A stretch of DNA of 64,000 nt from contig JAAWKU010000020.1 of assembly GCA_022797535.1 (NCBI GenBank), positions 1-64,000 on the forward strand, written 5' to 3'. Below, piece after piece: positions 28,113-36,940 of the stretch. The notes below the pieces were generated by a model, which saw only the letters and a program-made list of their open reading frames with translations, searched no databases and had not been told where the DNA came from. The position numbers and the translations under genes were made by a program. Numbering within the stretch: position 1 is the stretch's first letter; the number at the start of each line of letters is the position of its first letter. The DNA is from Lachnospiraceae bacterium. GTDB taxonomy: Bacteria > Bacillota > Clostridia > Lachnospirales > Lachnospiraceae.

Positions 28113-29165
28113 CTATATTTTATTTTCCATGGCGTCCGGGTCCTGGGCGAACTGGATGGCCAGTTCCCGGTCAATTCTGCCCTCATAGTAAAGCTGGGAG
28201 ATGGCCTCGTCCATAGTGATCATGCCCATCTTGCGGTTGGTCTGCATAACGGAAGCCAGTTGGTGGGACTTACCCTCCCGGATCAGATTGCGCACCGCAT
28301 GGTTGGCATGCATGACCTCAAAAGCCGCCACCCGTCCCCTGCCGTCCGCCGTGGGAATCAGCTGCTGGGAAATCACCGCCTCCAGCACATTGGCAAGCTG
28401 CACCCGGATTTGCTGCTGCTGATGAGGCGGAAAAACATCGATCACCCGGTCCACCGTGCTGGCAGCGCCGATGGTATGTAGGGTAGACAGAACCAGATGG
28501 CCTGTCTCCGCCGCCGTGATGGCCACACTGATCGTCTCAAAATCACGCATCTCTCCCACCAGGATCACATCGGGATCCTCGCGCAGGGCTGCGCGCAGGG
28601 CATTGGCGTAACTCTCGGAGTCCAGACCGATCTCCCTCTGGTTGACCATGGACATCTTGTGCTGATGCAGATACTCGATGGGATCCTCCAGCGTGATCAC
28701 ATGGGCGTCCCTGTTGTTGTTGATCTTATCAATAATAGCCGCCAGAGTGGTGGACTTACCGCTGCCGGTGGGGCCCGTCACCAGGATCAAACCTCTCTTT
28801 CTCTGGTACAGGTCCACTACGGACACGGGCACTCCCAGTTCCTCGGGAGCAGGCACCTTGGTGCCCACCAGACGAAAAGCCATGGCCACAGACCCTCTCT
28901 GTTTATAGGCGTTGACCCTGTAGCGCCCCACATTGGGGATGGAGAAGGACATATCATATTCACCCCTCTCCTCAAAGCGGTCTCTCTGGGTTTCCGTCAT
29001 GATAGACAGCAACACATCCAGCGTATCCGCCGGCAGCATCCTGGGATAATTCATGGTAATAAGATTGCCGTTTACCCGCATTTTGGGAGGTATCCCCACC
29101 GTCAGATGCACATCCGACGCCCCCGCCTCCTTAGCCGCTGACAGGATTTCTTCAATAGTAGGCAT
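28113..29165 (-). CDS. pilT: Type IV pilus retraction ATPase PilT
   Basis: A 350-residue hexameric ATPase that powers pilus retraction. PAS-like N-terminal domain, then Walker A GPTGSGKSTTLAA (about 131), the Asp box with ITLEDPIEYLH, Walker B DPDVILVGEMRD and the His box GHLVLSTLHT are all intact. DEAISQLYYEGRID in the C-terminal region is typical. The ATG at 29165 is preferred (GAGGAAAA before it, family start MPTIEEILSAA). No pilB, pilC, pilM or pilin gene is adjacent, so it is an orphan here and must work with a T4P encoded elsewhere or have another role. Confidence 0.95.
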   Translation of the reverse strand: MPTIEEILSAAKEAGASDVHLTVGIPPKMRVNGNLITMNYPRMLPADTLDVLLSIMTETQRDRFEERGEYDMSFSIPNVGRYRVNAYKQRGSVAMAFRLVGTKVPAPEELGVPVSVVDLYQRKRGLILVTGPTGSGKSTTLAAIIDKINNNRDAHVITLEDPIEYLHQHKMSMVNQREIGLDSESYANALRAALREDPDVILVGEMRDFETISVAITAAETGHLVLSTLHTIGAASTVDRVIDVFPPHQQQQIRVQLANVLEAVISQQLIPTADGRGRVAAFEVMHANHAVRNLIREGKSHQLASVMQTNRKMGMITMDEAISQLYYEGRIDRELAIQFAQDPDAMENKI

Positions 29166-29323
29166 ATATTTTCCTCTTTCCAATGATTTAGATTCCGCAA
29201 TCCACTCTGGCAGTATCATGCCTCAGAACATATCGGCCGCCCCGGCATCCATCAATCCTGCACCTGTACAGGGCCCTGTTCGACGAGTTCCTCCCATAAA
29301 CGAAAGCGATTGCCAACAAAATT

Positions 29324-29352
29324 ATTGTACACGAAAAAATGCAATATGGCAA
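29324..29352 (-). promoter_or_regulatory. Promoter of pilT
   Basis: On the minus strand TTGCCA (29352-29347), 17-bp spacer, TACAAT (29329-29324). The leader of about 150 nt includes a perfect 12-bp palindrome ACAGGGCCCTGT (29268-29279). I could not fit it to a c-di-GMP riboswitch. Confidence 0.55.
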
Positions 29353-29389
29353 GCATCTATTCGTATGGAAACCTTTCCTGGAAATATTT

Positions 29390-29440
29390 CTTAGAAGCCT
29401 TTATTAGAAACCTTTATTAGGGAAACCTTTACTTAGAAAC
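29390..29440. repeat. Short direct repeats after the polytopic membrane protein gene
   Basis: Four imperfect copies of TTAGAAACCTTTA with spacings of about 13-16 bases end exactly at the stop codon of the gene at 29442. Confidence 0.65.
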
Positions 29441-29441
29441 C

Positions 29442-31103
29442 TTACTGCCCGGCAGGGCGGAAGCCATCCTCCAAACCATCCCCCCGCAGTTCGATCCGGG
29501 GCTGGGTAGGAGCGGCCGGAAAACAGGCATAGCCCGTCCGATCCCCCATGGCAGGACGATAAAATGTGATACCGCCCAGCTCATAGGTTGTCAGTTCATA
29601 ACTGCCATAATCCTGCTGCCAGACATAGGCGTCAATCAGATAATTACCGCGGATATAGTCGCCCATCATCACCAGCTTGTAACATCCATACAGGCAGACA
29701 AGGGCGTAGAGCGCCTGCTGCCTGCGCAGAGGCTGCAGGATCACCCCTGCCATCAGCAAGTCCACCAGCAGCACATAGGCATAACCGTACCGCAGGATCG
29801 GGGCGCTATACTGCCAGAACCCATAGGAGCTGATCACCGTAGCCAGCACCAGCAGAATATCCAGGTTCTCTTTTTTCTTTTTTAACAAACTGAGTATGGC
29901 ATACCCCAAAAACAGCGGGATACAGGCCATATCCCCCAGGATCAGCAGCTTCTCCATGCCAGACAAAGCGCCGAACCAACCCGGAAACCACTCCCGCATG
30001 GGCATGTCCACCAGAGCCGCGTTATTCAGCGCCCGCCCCCAGGTCTTGATCTGCGCAGCGTCCAGCGCAATGGGGCCGGCCGGCATTTTCCAATCCACGG
30101 AAAAAAGGTCCAGCGCCGGGAAGGGATACAGAAGCCAGCCGGATATCACCACCGTCCGGGCCATCCAGGGCAGACACACCAGCAGTCCCAGTCCCAGATA
30201 CAACAGAATCTCCCCCCGGCGTTTATCCCGGAGCAGCGATACGGCAGGTTTAAATACCAGCAGCAGGATCAGGCCCGCAGTCAGTTTCAGCGTCAGGGCA
30301 TAGACGCCCGCCACGCACAGAAGCGCGTAAGGAACCACCTCTTCTCCCCGGGCCCGGCCGTTCCGTTCCAGACACAGGAGCCACTTGATTACGATGAAGA
30401 AAAGGGTACACATAATCAGATAATCGGAACTGGGCGCCGTCACCTCATCCCAGATGGTGGCCAGGTAATAGACGGCGCCGATCATGGCATAATCAGCCAG
30501 CCGCAGCTTTTTCTCCCTCCAGGTCCGGCCCAGTTCCAGAGCCGTACCGCTGAGAAGCAGGGCAAAGAAGCCGCTGGCAGTATGCAGGGAGCGGCCCAGC
30601 AGCCATTTCATGCTGTACAGAGCGTTCACGGCAAAGGCAGCGCTGTTGTAAGCGAATCTCTCATGCAGATTGCCAAGTCCCGGCACCACGCCGTATTCCT
30701 CGATCCAGCGGATACTCTGGGCATGGTAAAGATCCGAGTCGTAGGCCATATAGCCTCTGGAAGAGAAATAAGCCCACAGCAGGAAAAGAACGGGCAGCAG
30801 CACCTTTTTCACAACGGGAGTCTCCCGCCACCAGTCCTTCAATCTCCGTGAAATCTGCCTTCTCAGCAGTAAAAGCACCCCAAGGCAAACCGCCGCAAGT
30901 ATCCCGTTGGCAACGGCGCCCACTTTATAAAAAAGACTGAAAACCTCCGCATACTCGGTCACCGCTACCAGCCCCGCCATCAGGATGCTGTCCAGCCCCC
31001 GCATCCGATAACGCAGTTTTTTCTCCACCAGATACTCTATGCCGGATCCGATGCAAAATGTGGTCAATATGATATAAATCCAGTTCAGTCCTACGCTCAG
31101 CAT
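29442..31103 (-). CDS. Polytopic membrane protein, LIC_10190-like
   Basis: A 553-residue integral membrane protein with roughly a dozen hydrophobic helices. The outside loop YDSDLYHAQSIRWIEEYG followed by GNLHERFAYNS (about 120-150) resembles the LIC_10190 family and, more loosely, GT-C glycosyltransferases, which have acidic residues in the first large loop. A transferase using a lipid-linked sugar is possible but not shown. It lies 136 bases downstream of the 1.7-kilo-residue surface protein and may share its transcript; modification of that protein or of pilins is an inference. Confidence 0.75.
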   Translation of the reverse strand: MLSVGLNWIYIILTTFCIGSGIEYLVEKKLRYRMRGLDSILMAGLVAVTEYAEVFSLFYKVGAVANGILAAVCLGVLLLLRRQISRRLKDWWRETPVVKKVLLPVLFLLWAYFSSRGYMAYDSDLYHAQSIRWIEEYGVVPGLGNLHERFAYNSAAFAVNALYSMKWLLGRSLHTASGFFALLLSGTALELGRTWREKKLRLADYAMIGAVYYLATIWDEVTAPSSDYLIMCTLFFIVIKWLLCLERNGRARGEEVVPYALLCVAGVYALTLKLTAGLILLLVFKPAVSLLRDKRRGEILLYLGLGLLVCLPWMARTVVISGWLLYPFPALDLFSVDWKMPAGPIALDAAQIKTWGRALNNAALVDMPMREWFPGWFGALSGMEKLLILGDMACIPLFLGYAILSLLKKKKENLDILLVLATVISSYGFWQYSAPILRYGYAYVLLVDLLMAGVILQPLRRQQALYALVCLYGCYKLVMMGDYIRGNYLIDAYVWQQDYGSYELTTYELGGITFYRPAMGDRTGYACFPAAPTQPRIELRGDGLEDGFRPAGQ

Positions 31104-31239
31104 GTGTTTTCCCCTCCTGGCTGAAGAATCCTGTACGCCGGGAATCCAGCACCCGGGAGTTCAAAGAGATGTACAAAAGGGTTCTCAAATATTTGCTATT
31201 ATATACCATGCGGAGCGTGAATGCAACTTGCAGGCCATA

Positions 31240-34200
31240 CTATTTTCTCTTTACTTTTCTTCCTTTTCTTCGGATCCTCAGGGCAAAAGTTCCCCCGGAA
31301 ATCATACAGGTACCCGCGATACTGCCAATGAACAAAGGTCTGTTATAAAACCAGCGGATAAAGGCATTGGAAGAAATCAGAAAGCGGATGGGCTGCGTTT
31401 GGGTCACATTTCCGGCAGCGTCCCTGGCCAGAATATACACCGTCTGGGTATTTCCCATTTCCCTGATCTCGTATTCCACTCTGCCGTAACTCTCCGCCAG
31501 CTGTCCCTCGTCATAGCTGGCCGCCAGCGCTCCGTTTAAATAGATTTCCACCCCTTCCAGGTATATATTGTCCACTGCGTCTACACTCAGGATTCTGCCT
31601 GTTTCCGCATAGGAGCCTCCGTCCTCGATACCCCCTGTCACCACGCTGGGAGATGTCTTATCCACAACAAATTCAATATTCATCTCTTTCAGACGGTTGG
31701 TGGTATCATTGGTAGCCTGATCGACAGACTGGAGCGTTACCACATATACGCCCTCAGAATCAAAATTGCTGCCCGGGATCTCATAGTGGTACTCCTTCCA
31801 CGCAAATGTGTCCCCGCTCTCCCGAATCAAATAATCCTCATTCTGCCTGAGCACTCTCACATTGCCGTCACAGCTGTAACTGATCTCCTGGTGCTCCAGC
31901 GTGTCCACATTGATCTCCGTCACGGTCAGTCCCGGTCCCTGGTTGACATAATACTGTTCTATAACGCTCTGGGTATCCTCACCGAAAACATATACGGAGC
32001 CAAACCGGTTGACCGAGAACCAAATGCTCTCCGCTGTAATGTTTCCCGCCTTATCCGTAACAGACGCCTCCAGTGTATATAAATCATCCATTTCCGGAAC
32101 ATGCGCAAAGTCCGCAAGTTCGATGGTCTGTCCTTCTGGAGTTGGGGTACTGGAATACTCTGTTTCCACAGGCCCATGATTGACCCCCGTAACATATATC
32201 TCCAGTTCCTGGGCGTCAAAATTTTTGTCGGAGCAGGTGATCACGGGAGCAACGATACCATTGTTGGCGGACTGGTCTTGTATGCCGCTGATCTCCAGCC
32301 TGGGAGCCGTCAAATCAATTACAAACCGGTCGCCGGCATAAGCCTCCGCCGCATTGCCCGCCAGATCCACACAACTAATGTCAAAAGAGTAATCTCCGTC
32401 CACGTCAAAGGGAATCTCGCACACATACAGATCCGTGCCATTGTTCCGCCATGAAGAGGGGTTTTTTACCACCCCGTCCGGGGAATTGACTGACAGCTGC
32501 ACACCGGCGCTGTTAAAATTATGTTCCCTCACCGTAATGACTGCGTTTCTGGCCTCCTTATAATAAAAGCCATTTTGGGATTCCATGTTGTCGTAACTCA
32601 CCTGTATCACCGGCAGCGTCTGATCCACGGTAAAAGTCTCTTCCGGCAGTGCCCCGGATTCATTGCCGGCTCTGTCTGCGCACCGAAAGGTAAAGCTGTA
32701 ATCTCCATCGGCATGAAACGCCACGGGACAGGACCAGCTGCAGGCCTTCACATGCACCGTTCCGTTACAGCCATTGGCCGCCGTGTGAGACCAGTTGCCC
32801 ATCACAGGCTGTTCCCCTGTGCCTGTAACCATATATTCGGCCGTATTTTCCTCAAAGTTCTGATCCATCACCGTAACCGTGGCCACCCGGTCCTCATTAT
32901 AATACCCATTCTCTGTGATGGCATTATAGATAATATCAACTGCCGGCGCCGTCTTATCCAGAACAAAATCCCCGTTTTGGCTCCAGGCCGATGGATTGTA
33001 TTCCATACCAAACTCCCGATTATCGGACGCATCCATGGCGCGAAATACAATGTCTACCAGATTGGGATCAAAATTTGCTTCCGTGACACTGATCACCGCT
33101 GTCACATCACCCTTGACGCAATTTCCCCCGTATACCTGATCCGAAATATTCTGCCCGTTGCTGTAATAGGCAATATCCAGCACCGGCGGTGTGGTATCCA
33201 GCACCAAAATCGGACTCTTGTAGGTTCCGTCCACCAAAAGGCTGTCCTCCTCCCCTTGAAAAATCATGGCGTTTCCGGAACGGTCCGCATAGGACAGGGT
33301 AAACTGATATTTCCCTTCTCCGTCATTCATGGCAAAGTCACTTCTGTAGCGATAACCGCCCATATCCTGAAATCCGCTCATGGCTATGGTTCTGGTCGCT
33401 TCCTCCGCTCTCAATTTACTGAGCACTTCCTCCGGGTAAAAATTATTTTCCGTAATGAATACGGCCAGTTCCACTTCCCTGGTGTTGTAATAAATGGTGT
33501 TTGCATCCCTGTTATAGCCGCTGCTGCCGCCGGGAATCACATGAGACAATTCCGGCGCTTTATCGTCCAGAATATAGTCCACCGTCAGTCCGTCCGCATC
33601 CCCGTATTCCCGGATCAAAGTGGTGTTTCCGGCAACATCCGTGACCTCCACGGACTCTATGGCAAGGATTTTCTGTCCGTTTTTCACACTGAAACGAAGA
33701 CTTACCTCATCCATGGGAATCACCCTGCCATCCACCGTGACCATGGAAGAAGTCTTGATCCCGTTCTCTGTGTTTCCGTTTTCATAGGTAAACACACCTG
33801 TGCTCTCCTTGGAAGCCGCCAGGGAGCGGTCCGTGTAGCGATATACTACCTGGACCTGCTTAACCCCCGACGCGGCCTGGGAAACTGCGTCATCCGCCGC
33901 GAAATCCGCAACATATACGGTCAGATCCATCAGACTGTTATTAAACAATTTGCCGGACAATTTTCCATACTGATACTGTTCCTCCGGCGCCTGAACCTTC
34001 TGATCCTGAGCATTGTAAAAAATATCCCGATCCCCTCTGTATTTCACATAGGCCATGGAGCTGGGAGGCGTGTTATCCACCAGCATATGTACCGTGTTTT
34101 GCCCTTCTCCCCTGGTGGACAACCGATTATGCCATTGATCTTCGATCTCAAAATAATAATACTGATTCTGGTCCTGCGCAGATGCAAAGCGATCATCCCG

Positions 34201-36462
34201 GGTAACCACCCGGTAATGATAGTACCCCTCCTCATCCCGGCCTGAAATTTTCTTGCAGTCTTCTGTCAGGTCCCAACTGATCTCCGTTCCGTCCGCCAAC
34301 ACAGATATCATACGAATGCTTTTCAAGTCGGAATAGTCCTTTAAATGAAACGAATACTGCAGAGGATTCTTCTGCTCTCTGTACCAGGTCTCCCTCTGGG
34401 GCAAGCAGACAAGATCACTCATCACCGGGGGAGCCTGATCAATCACAACTTTTAGAGACTGGTTCCCACCCAGTCCATAGCTTTGCCTGTTGCCGGATTT
34501 ATCCGTAATCTCAAAAAAGAGAGGTTTATAATTGTATTTGCTGGTAGAAATTGAAAACGCAAAACGCGAATCCCCGGACTGTTGGTCGATCTGCTTCCTT
34601 TCCCCATTTTCCAGATAATAGAGGCCAACGGAAGCAAGATTCTCCTCTTTAACATCCACTGTAAAACAGATGCCGCTACCGTCCACCAGCACCTGGGGCC
34701 CTGCCACTTCCGCCGCCGGCTGCCCGGCCGCCGCCCAGGATATTTTTTCCACAGCCGGCGGCGTGCAATCCAGAATTGCCGTCAAGCCGGCCGTAGGCGC
34801 TTCCGGGGCATTACCAAGTTCGTCTTCCAGATACAACTGCAGGTCTCTGTAAGTGGTATTCTCCCTGTCCAGCCGATAGGTAAAACTATACCCGGTATAC
34901 GCTCCGCTCTCCCGCTTCTGTTCCCCCGAAAGCGTGGTTTCCCTGCCGTTCTCATCCGTATAGCGCAGTACCGCCGCTCCCATCTCATTGTCCTCGGTGA
35001 CATGGTAAACCAGAGTGATGCCCTTCTTTGCGGCTATGACTGCCTCCCCGGAGGGATCCAGTTCCCTGACAACTCCCGGTTCCTCCTCTTTCTCCCAGGT
35101 AATCCTGTTTACCCGGGGAGCCGTTTGGTCCAGAAGGTACGTGGCGCTTCCCCAGGTGGCCGTATTGCCTGCCATGTCCTCTACCAGCAGACCTACTTCC
35201 GTGTAATGCGCATCCGGTTCAGCCCCTTTCCACTCATAAACATATTCTGTTCCCGGCCCCTTCTGTTCCGGCGCCAGCCCCAATTCCTCCCGGGTAATTT
35301 CCCCGCTTTTATCTTTATAGACAATCTGCACACTGCTTATGCCATGGGCTTCCGATATATCAAAGCGCATGGAGATTCCCTCTCTGTCCTTCAGCGCCGT
35401 CCCCTCTGTCCACTCCGTATAGTTCGTTTCGCCCCTTCTCTTATAGCTGACCCCTGTAACCGCGGGCGGCGTGTTGTCCACCAGAAAACGGATTGTACAA
35501 TTCTCCCGGTTTCCCTCCCCTGCCCCGTCCATATACAGTCTCAGGGACGCGTCCCCGCCGCTGACAGATGAAACCGGGATTTCCACCGGGTCTTTTCCCA
35601 GATCATCGCAGATCTTGTCACCGCCAAGTACAAGTTCATACTTGTCAAAGGGATCTTCCGGCGTCCTTTCATATCCGGGGATCACAATTTTTCCCACATT
35701 GTAATATATTCCCTGCTCAATCCGGTCAATTATGTTCCCGCTTCTGTCCCATATCTGCAGATCCCGGCCGTATTCCGTATAGCCCCGAAATACAAATTCC
35801 GCCGTATCATCCAGTATGGCATCCCTGCTGGTCTCCACGCCGCACCACTGGGCCCTGACCTGAAAAGGCGCTTCTGACGCCCGGACGGCCTGGGGGTTCA
35901 CCGGCTGTCCGCATTGGTTGGTATAATGGAAGCGGGGTTCCGCATCCGGGTATACATCCCGCAAAGGCACATTTTCTTTTCCTCCCACGTGGATTTTGAT
36001 TTCGGCGTTCAGCGTATGCTTTTTGCTCAAAACCACTTTAGCCCCTTCATTTCCGCTCACGGTGGCCATGGCTTCAAAATAATTGTCATCTTCTTTATAA
36101 AGGATCTCCACCTGGGGCGCATCCGCCGTGATATACATGTCGTTCCCTGAGACTGTGGCTGCTTGATAAGCGTCGATGATCTCTCCGTATTGTCCGATCT
36201 GGAATACCTTTCCACCGATCACAATATCATTTCCTGACACCGACTTTTCAAACTCCTGCTGATAATCATTCTGATCCCGGTTATCTCCTTCCACCCTGAT
36301 CAGGTTCAGAAAAATCTTATAAGCAGAGCTCTGCCGGCTGTCCTCTGTATGATTTTTCGTCTCCGCCCGGGCAAAATTCTGAAATGTGCACGTGAAAATA
36401 AGAGCTGCACAGAGAATCAATGCCAGCCTTCGCCCCGTCTCCTTGTTCCATAATCCCTTCAT
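31240..36462 (-). CDS. Giant Ig-like repeat surface protein
   Basis: About 1740 residues. A signal peptide (LALILCAALIFTCTFQNFARA, split here as helix plus ARA site near residue 34) starts an extracellular protein built of about eleven Ig-like/cadherin-like modules, each introduced by a motif like VDNTPP, LDQTAP, VDKTSP. The end has one membrane helix (PLFIGSIAGTCMISGGTFAL) and a basic tail RIRRKGRKVKRK, so it is anchored by its C-terminus without an LPXTG site. The ATG at 36462, 10 bases after the previous gene's stop, is chosen; a TTG at 36480 is also in frame. Adhesin or pilus-partner roles are inferred from its place at the end of the Tad cluster. Confidence 0.85.
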   Translation of the reverse strand: MKGLWNKETGRRLALILCAALIFTCTFQNFARAETKNHTEDSRQSSAYKIFLNLIRVEGDNRDQNDYQQEFEKSVSGNDIVIGGKVFQIGQYGEIIDAYQAATVSGNDMYITADAPQVEILYKEDDNYFEAMATVSGNEGAKVVLSKKHTLNAEIKIHVGGKENVPLRDVYPDAEPRFHYTNQCGQPVNPQAVRASEAPFQVRAQWCGVETSRDAILDDTAEFVFRGYTEYGRDLQIWDRSGNIIDRIEQGIYYNVGKIVIPGYERTPEDPFDKYELVLGGDKICDDLGKDPVEIPVSSVSGGDASLRLYMDGAGEGNRENCTIRFLVDNTPPAVTGVSYKRRGETNYTEWTEGTALKDREGISMRFDISEAHGISSVQIVYKDKSGEITREELGLAPEQKGPGTEYVYEWKGAEPDAHYTEVGLLVEDMAGNTATWGSATYLLDQTAPRVNRITWEKEEEPGVVRELDPSGEAVIAAKKGITLVYHVTEDNEMGAAVLRYTDENGRETTLSGEQKRESGAYTGYSFTYRLDRENTTYRDLQLYLEDELGNAPEAPTAGLTAILDCTPPAVEKISWAAAGQPAAEVAGPQVLVDGSGICFTVDVKEENLASVGLYYLENGERKQIDQQSGDSRFAFSISTSKYNYKPLFFEITDKSGNRQSYGLGGNQSLKVVIDQAPPVMSDLVCLPQRETWYREQKNPLQYSFHLKDYSDLKSIRMISVLADGTEISWDLTEDCKKISGRDEEGYYHYRVVTRDDRFASAQDQNQYYYFEIEDQWHNRLSTRGEGQNTVHMLVDNTPPSSMAYVKYRGDRDIFYNAQDQKVQAPEEQYQYGKLSGKLFNNSLMDLTVYVADFAADDAVSQAASGVKQVQVVYRYTDRSLAASKESTGVFTYENGNTENGIKTSSMVTVDGRVIPMDEVSLRFSVKNGQKILAIESVEVTDVAGNTTLIREYGDADGLTVDYILDDKAPELSHVIPGGSSGYNRDANTIYYNTREVELAVFITENNFYPEEVLSKLRAEEATRTIAMSGFQDMGGYRYRSDFAMNDGEGKYQFTLSYADRSGNAMIFQGEEDSLLVDGTYKSPILVLDTTPPVLDIAYYSNGQNISDQVYGGNCVKGDVTAVISVTEANFDPNLVDIVFRAMDASDNREFGMEYNPSAWSQNGDFVLDKTAPAVDIIYNAITENGYYNEDRVATVTVMDQNFEENTAEYMVTGTGEQPVMGNWSHTAANGCNGTVHVKACSWSCPVAFHADGDYSFTFRCADRAGNESGALPEETFTVDQTLPVIQVSYDNMESQNGFYYKEARNAVITVREHNFNSAGVQLSVNSPDGVVKNPSSWRNNGTDLYVCEIPFDVDGDYSFDISCVDLAGNAAEAYAGDRFVIDLTAPRLEISGIQDQSANNGIVAPVITCSDKNFDAQELEIYVTGVNHGPVETEYSSTPTPEGQTIELADFAHVPEMDDLYTLEASVTDKAGNITAESIWFSVNRFGSVYVFGEDTQSVIEQYYVNQGPGLTVTEINVDTLEHQEISYSCDGNVRVLRQNEDYLIRESGDTFAWKEYHYEIPGSNFDSEGVYVVTLQSVDQATNDTTNRLKEMNIEFVVDKTSPSVVTGGIEDGGSYAETGRILSVDAVDNIYLEGVEIYLNGALAASYDEGQLAESYGRVEYEIREMGNTQTVYILARDAAGNVTQTQPIRFLISSNAFIRWFYNRPLFIGSIAGTCMISGGTFALRIRRKGRKVKRK

Positions 36463-36472
36463 TCGTCTCTCC

Positions 36473-36940
36473 CTATCCAATCCTTTCTTCTGTGTGCAGC
36501 ATCATGATATCACAAAGTATTTCCAATTTAAGCGGCGGTTTCTCCGGCTGCGCGTCGCCTTTGGTTTCTGCGTTGCCGCAATAATCCATTTGAGGAAAGG
36601 CCGTTTCCGTTTCCAACTTTACCGTTGTGGCCGGCATAACGGTATCCAGCCGGGTGGTTGTCTCCACCGGAGGAACAAAAGTCTTTTCCAGCAGCGTGGT
36701 CGCGTTCTCCTCCTGGCGGGAGACCGCGGCAGCATTTGTCTCTTCGATCTCCCGGATAGACTGACGAGCCGTAATACCCAGTTTAAAAGCAATAACATTG
36801 GCGATGCGAAACCGCCAGAACAGAAAGACCGTGAGCAGCAGACTCACGCCTCCCAGAGCCAGACATACCCCGGACACAGACTGAAAAAGAAGCACCTGCC
36901 GCTCTATCTCCGCCGTTGAAGTCAATATCCCGCTACTCAT
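36473..36940 (-). CDS. Small single-pass membrane protein in kinase operon
   Basis: A protein of 155 residues with one membrane helix (VSGVCLALGGVSLLLTVFLF, about 20-40) and a hydrophilic, Thr/Glu-rich tail (VETTTRLDTVMPATTVKLET). The ATG at 36940 overlaps the end of the kinase gene by eight bases, so translation is probably coupled. The threonine-rich tail with TTT and ATT segments could be a substrate of the upstream kinase; this is inference. No family is recognised. Confidence 0.75.
   Translation of the reverse strand: MSSGILTSTAEIERQVLLFQSVSGVCLALGGVSLLLTVFLFWRFRIANVIAFKLGITARQSIREIEETNAAAVSRQEENATTLLEKTFVPPVETTTRLDTVMPATTVKLETETAFPQMDYCGNAETKGDAQPEKPPLKLEILCDIMMLHTEERIG

Noticed and set aside
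29166-29323. Possible c-di-GMP riboswitch before pilT
   Set aside because: The leader lacks the conserved GEMM-type loops I would expect; only a 12-bp palindrome is clear.
32521-34245. Plus-strand open frame of 574 codons opposite the Ig-like surface protein
   Set aside because: Antisense shadow with no recognisable domain.
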